A DNA stretch of 64,000 nucleotides from Myxococcus stipitatus (GTDB lineage Bacteria > Myxococcota > Myxococcia > Myxococcales > Myxococcaceae): assembly GCF_021412625.1 (NCBI RefSeq), contig NZ_JAKCFI010000001.1, positions 1,297,428-1,361,427 on the forward strand, written 5' to 3'. The notes under the pieces were generated by a model. It was not told the origin of the DNA. It made no database searches and worked only from the letters and a program-made list of their open reading frames with translations. Of this stretch, positions 46,101 to 53,029 are shown one piece after another. Positions within the stretch are counted from its first letter, which is position 1. Each line of letters begins with the position of its first letter. The position numbers and the translations under genes were made by a program.

Positions 46101-46984
46101 TGGTGAACGGGGGCCTGGAACTCCACCCGCTCCTTGAGCCCCAGGTCCTTCACCAGGTCGTCGAGGTGGGGCTGCCAGTCCGGGTGCTGCGCGCCCACCA
46201 GGGTGAGCCTCACGTCGACCTGCTCGCTCGCGAGCGCCACCGCGCGCAGCAGCGTGGGCAACCCCTGCCAGCCCACGTGGCTGCCCAGGTACATCAACCG
46301 GAAGGGGTCTCCATCCGGCGCGCCCAGGACGTCCGGCTCGAAGGGCTTGAGGTCCACGGGCGCGCGCACCACGCGGATGAGCTCCTCGCTCGCGCCCAGC
46401 GACTGGATGTACCCGCGCGTCGTCTGCGAACCCGTGACGATGAGGTCCGCGTTCATCAGGCAGAACAGCTCCTGCCTGCGCACCTTGGAGAGGAAGCGAC
46501 GGTCGCCCTCCGTCTGGGGGTGCGTGTAGCGCAGCTCCTGGGAGGGGAAAGTCTGGGCCTCGTAGATGAGCCGGTAACCGTAGTCCCCCTTCAGCTCGCA
46601 CAGGGCGTAGCCCCCGAACGGGTCGGTGAAGTGGGCCAGCGCGTAGTCCTCGCTCTCCAACTGACGCCGCACGGCCCGCTCGAAGGACTGGATGCGCGAG
46701 GCCAGGTCCCCGGAGCCCACGGGCACGCGCAGCAGCCGGGCGCCCTGGTACTTCTCGATGTGGGAGTGGTCCGGCGTCTTCGCCGAGAGCACGACCACGG
46801 AGAAGCGGTCCGGCAACGCCTTGAGGTACTCGGTCAAACGGCGTGACGAGCCCGAAGGACCGGGGATGACGTCGAAGCTGCACAGGAGCAGTCTGGGCAG
46901 GTCGCTCAAAGCGGGGGCAGAATACCGGGCTGTTCCGTGGGTGTCATCGGGTGAGGTGGAGGAGTGGGGTCGGGCGACGAACAC
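43112..46984 (-). CDS. GT4 glycosyltransferase fused to a long disordered repeat tail
   Basis: A 1290-residue protein. Residues 30-420 form a GT-B glycosyltransferase: GPSGSSRRLTEYLKAL near the N-terminus, RLMYLGSHVGWQGLPTLLRA, and the donor-binding KVSEYFAAGRPVIAADLPV...EDAAVFFPPGD. About 800 residues of low-complexity sequence follow, with DEPPSPTPIIK units (about 705-845), ESDRPSGRTHSVGT units (about 915-1020) and PPILRPN repeats. The last 58 residues hold a non-random block NPWFAQLAHGYCPPEGT. The ATG at 46984 lacks a ribosome site; a TTG at 46909 is possible. It is divergent from the DUF4912 gene and probably acts in alpha-glucan or surface-glycan synthesis. Confidence 0.85.
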   Translation of the reverse strand: MFVARPHSSTSPDDTHGTARYSAPALSDLPRLLLCSFDVIPGPSGSSRRLTEYLKALPDRFSVVVLSAKTPDHSHIEKYQGARLLRVPVGSGDLASRIQSFERAVRRQLESEDYALAHFTDPFGGYALCELKGDYGYRLIYEAQTFPSQELRYTHPQTEGDRRFLSKVRRQELFCLMNADLIVTGSQTTRGYIQSLGASEELIRVVRAPVDLKPFEPDVLGAPDGDPFRLMYLGSHVGWQGLPTLLRAVALASEQVDVRLTLVGAQHPDWQPHLDDLVKDLGLKERVEFQAPVHHDDVAKVLALADAGVLALDDVERNRLQGGPLAKVSEYFAAGRPVIAADLPVTRELLPEDAAVFFPPGDSRAMAERIIELAKDIPQRVALGRRARAHAEASLDAGVIRGQLLDLYDSLLEKRVGPVPSTSEDDLPAPTMVTGTPTSRLATLAPPDSGRVRIPQPEKRDVPVEKAPAPAPVDDAPVVMGTALDDGFDTRLVKTEPDSRPVEMPVVMGLPLRERAPRAATPSASAPSESPEKEASSVEGAQGVVVGTPIAIGADPTPVTPMRAASEGDSADDARGDVSAKDRAPGSTEDEAPDARHPAPALGDEPPPPTPVAPRHGRSQDSTSGEEEERHADAPSSEGVEARAEEDDAASRDVVEEPAPSTPATKTASALRHDESPAPGAWTPAQVPLDEAPAPTPVDKTPAAGKVDEADSAREEFSSPTPVVKVPAPLPLDEPPSPTPIIKGPASLMKGDEPPSSPPVKGTASEMKGDEPPSPPPIIKGPASLMRGDEPPSPTPIIKIPVSLTSEEPPSPTPVVRAPAPLPLDEPPSPTPIIKAPASLTRDDALTPQTSVKVPPPPSRESTTSSRMNGASSHDEAPAPTPIVPARSILASRSTTSRVETPSRRMAPLTTPAKGSPSAVESDRPSGRSNSSGTDAERHSGRSGNGASEADRPSGRTHSVGTDPERHSSRLSASGTESDRPSGRTHSVGTESLRPSTSSTESGRASTGNDSERGVSGSRPALEGERLPPIIRPNAPPEHARVTASRSSTTESERSPPVLTRHMGTTERNTSVRGDTSDADRVPPILRPNNAVSEAERPPALPPRAATPPPVPRQRPPRLQSIDGPPRLEPVGDVTPRSGIPPRDPEDEPEEISEDEAHAIDEPEEGSPTPPHSRPRLDEPDEISSDEVEDAELSVSGAARLIDEDELQEAEADEATGDAAPEEDGPAPEPLASTLNPWFAQLAHGYCPPEGTRFARHTPPTTFPGRDEDTDPSRLQPSTRQHGTVRGKGS
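43930..44870. repeat. coding repeat arrays in the glycosyltransferase tail
   Basis: Two degenerate arrays lie inside the gene. At 44450-44870 units encode DEPPSPTPIIKGPASLM-like peptides. At 43930-44240 units encode ESDRPSGRTHSVGT-like peptides. Both keep the reading frame. Open frames on the opposite strand here are by-products of the repeats. Confidence 0.65.
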
Positions 46985-47035
46985 ATCGGCTTGCTGGCAC
47001 GTTGACCCACCACGTCCGGCAACCTAAAGGCGACC

Positions 47036-49231
47036 GTGTCTATGGACGACCTCAAGAGCGTGACCGTCGGTTCCCTGCGGGAGCTGGCTCGGAAGCACCT
47101 GGGGAGCGACTACCGCAAGCTCAAGAAGAGGGAGTGGATCGCCGCGCTGGTGGCCTCCGTGCCCGAGCTCGCCCGGCTCGCCCGGTTCCTGGTCTTCTCC
47201 GAATTGCGCAAGCGTCTGGTGGATCCAGGGCCCCACGCTCCGCCGAGCCCCGCCGCCGTGTCCGGGGCCCATGTCCCGAGCGCTCACCCGAATGACGGCG
47301 CCGCGACGGACGGGCCCCCGGAGCGCATCGAGCACTCCGGGAGTGGGCGCGCCCTCACGGTCGAACAGGTGCCGACCGGCCGGGCTCCGGAGCCCTCCGG
47401 GCCGACCCACTCCGCACGCCCGGCGCACGTGGTGACGTTTCATCCCAAGCCGCGTGTCACCCGAGAGCCCATCGTCATGTCGCCGCCGTCCGAACCCACT
47501 CCCGCCTCGACGGAGAAATCCTCTGGGACTGAAGCGCCCATGGCGCAGCATCCCGCGGAGCCGGTGGTGGAGGGGTTCTTCGTGGCGAGGGTGCAAGGGG
47601 AGCCGGAGGTGCGCCGTCACCACCTCCAGGAAGCGGAGGCCGCGGAGACGACCCGTGCGTCGGGGGACCTCGACGAGGGGCTCGGTGGGGTGCCGAGCGA
47701 GTACGCCGACGACGTGGTGTTGCTGCTCGTGAGGGATCCGCACACCCTCTTCGCGCTCTGGGACTTCAAGGCCGCCACGCGTGCGCGGGCGATGCAGGGA
47801 TTGGATTCGCCCCGGGCGGTGCTGAGGCTCTTCGATGGAGAGGCCCTGGTTCGAGAGGTGGACTGCCCGCTCGACGCGCGAGGCTTCTACCTGCGCGACC
47901 TGCCCGCCGGCCGCGCCTACCGGCTGGAGGTGCATTTCGTCGGGCAGGATGGGCGAGCGCAGCGGATCGGGTCCTCCAGCAACCGCGCGTCGCTGCCCTC
48001 GGAGGGCGTGTCGACGGACACCACCGTGCGCTTCATGAGCGCGCCGGGCACGCCCCCCGCCGCCGAGCCGTCACCGGGCGCGGCCGCCGCGCCACGGGTC
48101 GAGGTGCGCGAGTACGTCACCTGGCGTCGGGTGCCCCTGCCCGGGAGCGAAGGGCACCAGCAGGTGCCGGAGGTCCACCGCGAGCACATCACCCACGAGG
48201 TGGGGGTTCCCGTCGAGGTGGCGGGCGCCGGCCCGCACCTGGAGACGCTCGCGCGTCCCGCCGGGGCCTCGGACGAGCGCTACGCGGTCACACGTCGGTA
48301 CCTCGAGGAGCGGGGGCGTGCACCGGGTGCCTCGGAGCAGCGTTACGGCGACTTCGCGAGCGAAGCGGGGGCCGCCGTGCCGCGAGCGCGGACCTACGAG
48401 TACCTGGCCGTGTCCCGTGGGGAGGGGGGCGCCTCCGAGTGGCGCTACGAGTCTCCGTCGCGGCCCGTCCCCGCCGCGCCGGGCGCCCGGCCTCCCTATC
48501 GCCACCTGGACCTGGACCTCCTGCGCGCGCGAGGCGGGGCCTCCGACATGCGCTACGCGATCGCCATCGACGCGGACGCGCGAGCGTCGGACTCGCGGTC
48601 CTTCGATGCACGTCCTCGCGCCCCCGGGGCCTCGGACCTGCGCTATTTCGATTCGCCTCGCCGCCCGTCGGGCGCCTCCGAGTCCCGGCGTCCGACGCCA
48701 CCTCCGCCCCCCGGGGCGCGCGTCGTCCCGAGGGAGGAAGGGGCCGCGTCGCGCGCCTCGTCCGCGCCATCTCCCGAATGGGCCACGAGCGCCGCGCCCC
48801 GCGATGTCGTGCCCGAGGCCTCCACTCCGGGCGGGGCAGGGGAGCGGCCCCGCGACACGCGGCCCGCGTCATCCGAGCCGAAGGCCAGCGCCTCCACGCC
48901 GTCCGTGGACCACATCCTCGAGGCCGGCTACTTCGAGCACCCTTCGTCCGCGGCGAGGCTGCTCGTGGACGGAGTCCGCGGCGCGACGGCCGAGCGGGAC
49001 GAAGTCGCTCCGAAGGAGGCCTCCGCCACGGCGCAGCCGCGCGAGCCCGCTTCGCCGGCGCTCGCCGGCGCCCCCGCCCTGCGGCTGTTCGAGGCGTCGG
49101 TGAAGGGGTCGGGCATGTCCGACCTGCGCTCCTTCGAGGCCGCGCCGGGCGCCATCGGCGTCACCGAGAACCCGAAGCCACCTTCTCCCGCGCGCAAGCC
49201 TCCGTCCAGCCGTCGCCGCCGTCGTTCGTGA
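47036..49231 (+). CDS. DUF4912 protein with Rho-N/SAP-like head and GASDxRY repeats
   Basis: A 731-residue protein. Residues 7-42 look like a Rho-N/SAP helical motif (VTVGSLRELARKHLGSDYRKLKKREWIAAL). Residues 219-335 are a DUF4912 domain (YADDVVLLLVRDPHTLFALWDF...FYLRDLPAGRAYRLEVHFV), a beta fold usually found beside GH57 genes. Residues 409-551 and 693-700 carry a degenerate GASDxRY motif, eight copies with spacing from about 15 to 36 residues. The rest is disordered, with an Arg-rich end. AAAGG lies 5 nt before the GTG. It is followed 24 bp later by the GH57 gene. I infer a glucan-binding or scaffold role. Confidence 0.82.
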   Translation: MSMDDLKSVTVGSLRELARKHLGSDYRKLKKREWIAALVASVPELARLARFLVFSELRKRLVDPGPHAPPSPAAVSGAHVPSAHPNDGAATDGPPERIEHSGSGRALTVEQVPTGRAPEPSGPTHSARPAHVVTFHPKPRVTREPIVMSPPSEPTPASTEKSSGTEAPMAQHPAEPVVEGFFVARVQGEPEVRRHHLQEAEAAETTRASGDLDEGLGGVPSEYADDVVLLLVRDPHTLFALWDFKAATRARAMQGLDSPRAVLRLFDGEALVREVDCPLDARGFYLRDLPAGRAYRLEVHFVGQDGRAQRIGSSSNRASLPSEGVSTDTTVRFMSAPGTPPAAEPSPGAAAAPRVEVREYVTWRRVPLPGSEGHQQVPEVHREHITHEVGVPVEVAGAGPHLETLARPAGASDERYAVTRRYLEERGRAPGASEQRYGDFASEAGAAVPRARTYEYLAVSRGEGGASEWRYESPSRPVPAAPGARPPYRHLDLDLLRARGGASDMRYAIAIDADARASDSRSFDARPRAPGASDLRYFDSPRRPSGASESRRPTPPPPPGARVVPREEGAASRASSAPSPEWATSAAPRDVVPEASTPGGAGERPRDTRPASSEPKASASTPSVDHILEAGYFEHPSSAARLLVDGVRGATAERDEVAPKEASATAQPREPASPALAGAPALRLFEASVKGSGMSDLRSFEAAPGAIGVTENPKPPSPARKPPSSRRRRRS

Positions 49232-49255
49232 ACCCTGAATCACCCCTCGACCGCC

Positions 49256-50845
49256 ATGAGCCTGGGCTCCCTCTCTCTCGTCCTCCACGCACACCTGCCG
49301 TTCGTACGGCACCCCGAGCACGAGGACTTCCTCGAGGAGGACTGGCTCTACGAGGCCATCTCGGAGACGTACCTGCCACTGCTGGGCGTCTTCGACCGGT
49401 TGGCGGACGAGGGCATCCCCTTCCGGCTGGCGATGACGTTGTCGCCCACGCTCGTCATGATGCTGCGCGACGAGTTGTTGATGTCGCGTTACGCACGCAA
49501 GCTCGATCGGCTCTGCGAACTGGGAGACCGCGAGGTCCTCCGCACGCGCAACGACGCCACCTTCGGACCGCTGGCCCGCTTCTACCGCGACCACTTCCGC
49601 GCGCTGCGGGGCGCCTTCCACGACGACTACCGTGGTGACCTCATCGCCGCGTTCCGTCGGCTCCAGGACGCGGGGCACCTGGACATCCTCACCTGCAACG
49701 CGACCCATGGCTTCCTGCCGCTCATGCAGCAGGTCCCCGAGGCGGTGCGGGCCCAGGTGACGGTGGCCACGACGCACTATCGCCAGACCTTCGGGAGGGA
49801 TCCGGCGGGCATCTGGCTGGCCGAGTGTGGCTACTTCCCGGGCCTCGAGCGCGTGCTGGCCGCGGAGCGCATCCGCTACTTCTTCGTCGACACCCACGGC
49901 CTGACGGACGCCATCCCGCGCCCGCTGCATGGACCGTACGCGCCCATCTTCACCGAGGCGGGCGTGGCGGCGTACGCGAGGGACCCGGAGAGCAGTCAGC
50001 AGGTCTGGAGCTCCGAGCACGGCTACCCGGGCGACCCGGACTACCGCGAGTTCTATCGGGACATCGGCTGGGACCTGGACCTGGACTACATCCGCCCGTA
50101 CATCCAGCCCACCGGGGACCGGAAGAACACCGGCTTCAAGTACTACCGCATCACCGGCAAGACGCAGGACAAGCAGCCCTACTCGCCGGAGGTCGCGCGC
50201 GAGCGGGCCGGCGTGCACGCGGGCAACTTCCTCTTCAACCGGCAGCGGCAGATCGAATACCTCGCGTCGCGGCTCTCCGGGCGCAGGCCCGTCGTGGTCG
50301 CGCCCTACGACGCGGAGCTGTTCGGGCACTGGTGGTTCGAGGGGCCGTGGTTCCTCGAGGCGTTCATCCGCAAGGCCGCGAGCGACCAGCGGACCTTCGA
50401 CCTGGTGACGCCCTCGGACGACCTGCGGGACAACCCGGAGAACCAGGTGGCGACCCCGCCCATGTCCTCGTGGGGCGCGGGGGGCTACGCGCGGATGTGG
50501 CTCGACGAGAGCAACGACTGGCTCTACCGGCACCTGCACCACTGCGCGCGGAAGATGGTGGAGCTGGCCCGGGACTTCCCGGAGGCGGACGCACGCCAGC
50601 GCCGGGCCCTCAACCAGGCGGCGCGAGAGCTGCTGCTCGCCCAGGGGTCCGACTGGGCCTTCATCATGAAGACGGGCACCATGGTGGAGTACGCCCGCCG
50701 ACGCAGTCGGGAGCACGTCCAGCGCTTCCTCCGGCTGCACGAACAGCTGCGCGCCGGAACGGTCGACGAGGGGTGGCTCTCCCAGGTCGAGAGTCGGGAC
50801 AACGTCTTTCCGGAGCTCGACTATCGCGTCTATCGACCCGCCTGA
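49256..50845 (+). CDS. GH57 1,4-alpha-glucan branching enzyme
   Basis: A 529-residue glycoside hydrolase family 57 enzyme that makes alpha-1,6 branches in glycogen-like glucans. GH57 signatures are LSLVLHAHLPFVRHPE at the start, THGFLPL, nucleophile Glu190 in GIWLAECGYFPG, acid/base Asp352 in APYDAELFGHWW, and a C-terminal helical domain with SSWGAGGYARMWLDESNDW. Length and motifs fit branching enzymes rather than amylopullulanase. It probably forms an operon with the DUF4912 gene 24 bp upstream; the glycosyltransferase is divergent from that pair. Confidence 0.93.
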   Translation: MSLGSLSLVLHAHLPFVRHPEHEDFLEEDWLYEAISETYLPLLGVFDRLADEGIPFRLAMTLSPTLVMMLRDELLMSRYARKLDRLCELGDREVLRTRNDATFGPLARFYRDHFRALRGAFHDDYRGDLIAAFRRLQDAGHLDILTCNATHGFLPLMQQVPEAVRAQVTVATTHYRQTFGRDPAGIWLAECGYFPGLERVLAAERIRYFFVDTHGLTDAIPRPLHGPYAPIFTEAGVAAYARDPESSQQVWSSEHGYPGDPDYREFYRDIGWDLDLDYIRPYIQPTGDRKNTGFKYYRITGKTQDKQPYSPEVARERAGVHAGNFLFNRQRQIEYLASRLSGRRPVVVAPYDAELFGHWWFEGPWFLEAFIRKAASDQRTFDLVTPSDDLRDNPENQVATPPMSSWGAGGYARMWLDESNDWLYRHLHHCARKMVELARDFPEADARQRRALNQAARELLLAQGSDWAFIMKTGTMVEYARRRSREHVQRFLRLHEQLRAGTVDEGWLSQVESRDNVFPELDYRVYRPA

Positions 50846-50851
50846 CGGCGT

Positions 50852-50868
50852 CACGCGGTGACCGCGTG
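50852..50868. promoter_or_regulatory. 17-bp palindrome upstream of htrA-like gene
   Basis: CACGCGGT-G-ACCGCGTG, perfect 8-nt arms, lies 73 bp before the protease ATG and 7 bp after the GH57 stop. It could be an operator for the protease or a terminator for the glucan operon. Confidence 0.4.
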
Positions 50869-50940
50869 GAGTGTCTCCCCCAGGTCCCAGGGGATGGTTT
50901 GGCTTGCGGGGCCGCGATTCGGCTTTAGCTTGGAGGGCAT

Positions 50941-52395
50941 ATGAACCGTTCTCACGTTCCGTTCCGGAGGGCCGTGGTCGCCGCGCTGCTCCTCGCCCTG
51001 CCGTCGGCGGCGCTCGCGCAGGCGCCCGCGGCCGCCGCGGCGCAGCCGGCCGGCAACCTCCAACCCGCGACGCGCGAGGCCCAGGCGCTCCCTTCGCTGG
51101 CCCCCCTGGTGGAGTCGGTGAAGACGGCGGTGGTCAACGTGGACGTGCAGGCGAGGGGCGGAGGCGGCATGCGGGGGATGGAGGACAACCCGCTGTTCGA
51201 TCGCTTCTTCGGCGGAGGGCGGGGGCAGCGCGAGCCGCTTCGCCAGGGCGCGGGTTCGGGGTTCATCATCGAACCGTCCGGCATCGTGCTCACCAACAAC
51301 CACGTCGTGGAGGACGCGGTGTCCATCACCGTGCGGCTCGATGACGGGCGCTCCTTCGCGGCCACGGTGGTGGGGAGGGATCCGCTCACCGACGTGGCGC
51401 TGGTGAAGATCAAGGACAAGGTGGAGGGGCTGCCCACGGTGAAGCTGGGGGACTCGGACGCGCTGCGCGTGGGCGACTGGGTGGTGGCCATCGGCAATCC
51501 CTTCGGGCTGGCGTCCAGCGTGAGCCTGGGCATCGTCTCCGCCCGGGCGCGAGACATCGGCGCGGGGCCCTACGACGAGTTCCTCCAGACGGACGCGGCC
51601 ATCAACCCGGGCAACTCCGGCGGCCCGCTGTTCAACATGCGCGGCGAGGTGGTGGGCATCAACACGGCCATCGTCGGCGGCGGCACGGGCATCGGCTTCG
51701 CGGTGCCGAGCAACCTGGTGAAGGCGCTGGTGCCCCAGCTCGAGAAGGAGGGCTCCGTCACGCGCGCCTGGCTGGGCGTGGGCATCCAGGACTTGACGCG
51801 GGACCTGGCCGGCGCGCTCAAGCTGACGGTGACCGAGGGCGCCATCCTCACGCAGATCAACCCGAGCTCGCCGGCGTCCAAGGCGGGGCTCAAGGCGGAC
51901 GACGTGGTCACCGCCATCGACGGACAGGCGGTGACGTCCGGTGGCCAGTTCACCCGCATCGTGGCGCTCAAGAAGCCGGGCAGCGTGTCCACGCTGACCG
52001 TGTACCGCGAGGGCCGGAAGCAGGATGTGAAGGTGACGCTGGGCACGCGCCCGGACCTGGAGGGCGTCGCCCAGAGGAAGTCGCGGGACGAACAGGAGCA
52101 GGAGAGCTCGCGCCGGGTGGGCGTCAGCCTCAAGAACCTGGACGCGCGCACCGCGCAGCAGGCGGGGTTCAGCGACAAGCAGGGCGCGCTCATCACCGAC
52201 GTCGTGCCGGGCTCACCGGCGGCCAGCGCGCAGCTCGAGGCGGGGATGGTGGTCGTCGAGGCCAACCGCAAGGCCGTGAAGAGCGCGGAGGACCTGGCCG
52301 GGGCGATTCGCGCCGCGCCCGAGGGCAGCACGCTGCTGCTGCGCGTGGCCACCCCCGGCGGCGCGCGCTACCTGCGCGCCCTGCGCATCCCCTGA
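50941..52395 (+). CDS. DegP/HtrA-type periplasmic serine protease
   Basis: A 484-residue quality-control protease. It has a signal peptide (RRAVVAALLLALPSAALAQ), a trypsin-like domain with triad His121 (TNNHVVE), Asp151 (DPLTDVAL) and Ser226 (GNSGGPL), then two PDZ domains (about 270-365 and 385-480). Two PDZ domains match DegP/DegQ rather than DegS. The Gly-rich GGGRGQ and GGGGMRGM segments form the LA-loop region near 73-96. GGAGG is 4 nt before the ATG. It folds or degrades damaged envelope proteins. Confidence 0.95.
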   Translation: MNRSHVPFRRAVVAALLLALPSAALAQAPAAAAAQPAGNLQPATREAQALPSLAPLVESVKTAVVNVDVQARGGGGMRGMEDNPLFDRFFGGGRGQREPLRQGAGSGFIIEPSGIVLTNNHVVEDAVSITVRLDDGRSFAATVVGRDPLTDVALVKIKDKVEGLPTVKLGDSDALRVGDWVVAIGNPFGLASSVSLGIVSARARDIGAGPYDEFLQTDAAINPGNSGGPLFNMRGEVVGINTAIVGGGTGIGFAVPSNLVKALVPQLEKEGSVTRAWLGVGIQDLTRDLAGALKLTVTEGAILTQINPSSPASKAGLKADDVVTAIDGQAVTSGGQFTRIVALKKPGSVSTLTVYREGRKQDVKVTLGTRPDLEGVAQRKSRDEQEQESSRRVGVSLKNLDARTAQQAGFSDKQGALITDVVPGSPAASAQLEAGMVVVEANRKAVKSAEDLAGAIRAAPEGSTLLLRVATPGGARYLRALRIP

Positions 52396-52410
52396 CGGAG
52401 GAGGGCGGCG

Positions 52411-53004
52411 GTGAGCGTCGACTACGTCGCGCTGGGTGACAGCACGGCCGTGGGCGTGGGGGCCTCCCGGGGCGGGGGCTATCCGGAGCGGCTGGCCTCG
52501 CGCCTTCGCCGTGACGGGCTGTCGCTGGGGCTCACCAACCTGGGCCAGAGCGGCGCGCGCATCCGCGACGTCTTCACCCAGCAGCTCAAGCCCGCCGTGG
52601 CGGCGAGGCCCACCCTGGTGTCGCTCGGCGTGGGCACCAACGACATCTGGCGCGGCACGTCGCTGGAGGACTTCCGCGACGACCTGGACCGCATCGCGCG
52701 GCGGTTGAAGCAGACGGGGGCTCCGCTGATGGTGGTGAACATCGCGGACATGGCGCTGGCGCCCGTGGCCCGACTGGTCCCCAGCGCGCTCTACGAGGGC
52801 CGCATCGAGCCGTTCAACGCCGCCATCGCCGAGCTGGCGCGCGCGCATGGCATGCACCTGGTGGACCTGTACTCGGCGAGCCGGGAGATGTTCCCCTCCA
52901 ACCCGGGTTTCTTCTCCGGGGACGGCTTCCATCCCTCCGAGGAGGGCTACGAGGCGTGGGCGGACCTGATGCTGCCCACCGCGCGGACCCTCGTGTCGCG
53001 CTGA
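52411..53004 (+). CDS. SGNH/GDSL-family esterase
   Basis: A 197-residue single-domain hydrolase. The block I nucleophile is in YVALGDSTAVG (Ser11), block II Gly in NLGQSGARI, block III Asn in VGTNDIW, and block V Asp/His in DGFHPSEEGY, so the catalytic set is complete. It has no signal peptide, which suggests an intracellular lipase, thioesterase or deacetylase. A GGAGG site precedes the GTG start. It begins 15 bp after the HtrA-like gene and is probably co-transcribed with it. Confidence 0.9.
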   Translation: MSVDYVALGDSTAVGVGASRGGGYPERLASRLRRDGLSLGLTNLGQSGARIRDVFTQQLKPAVAARPTLVSLGVGTNDIWRGTSLEDFRDDLDRIARRLKQTGAPLMVVNIADMALAPVARLVPSALYEGRIEPFNAAIAELARAHGMHLVDLYSASREMFPSNPGFFSGDGFHPSEEGYEAWADLMLPTARTLVSR

Positions 53005-53029
53005 GCGCCGTGCAGGGAGGGCCGGGGCC

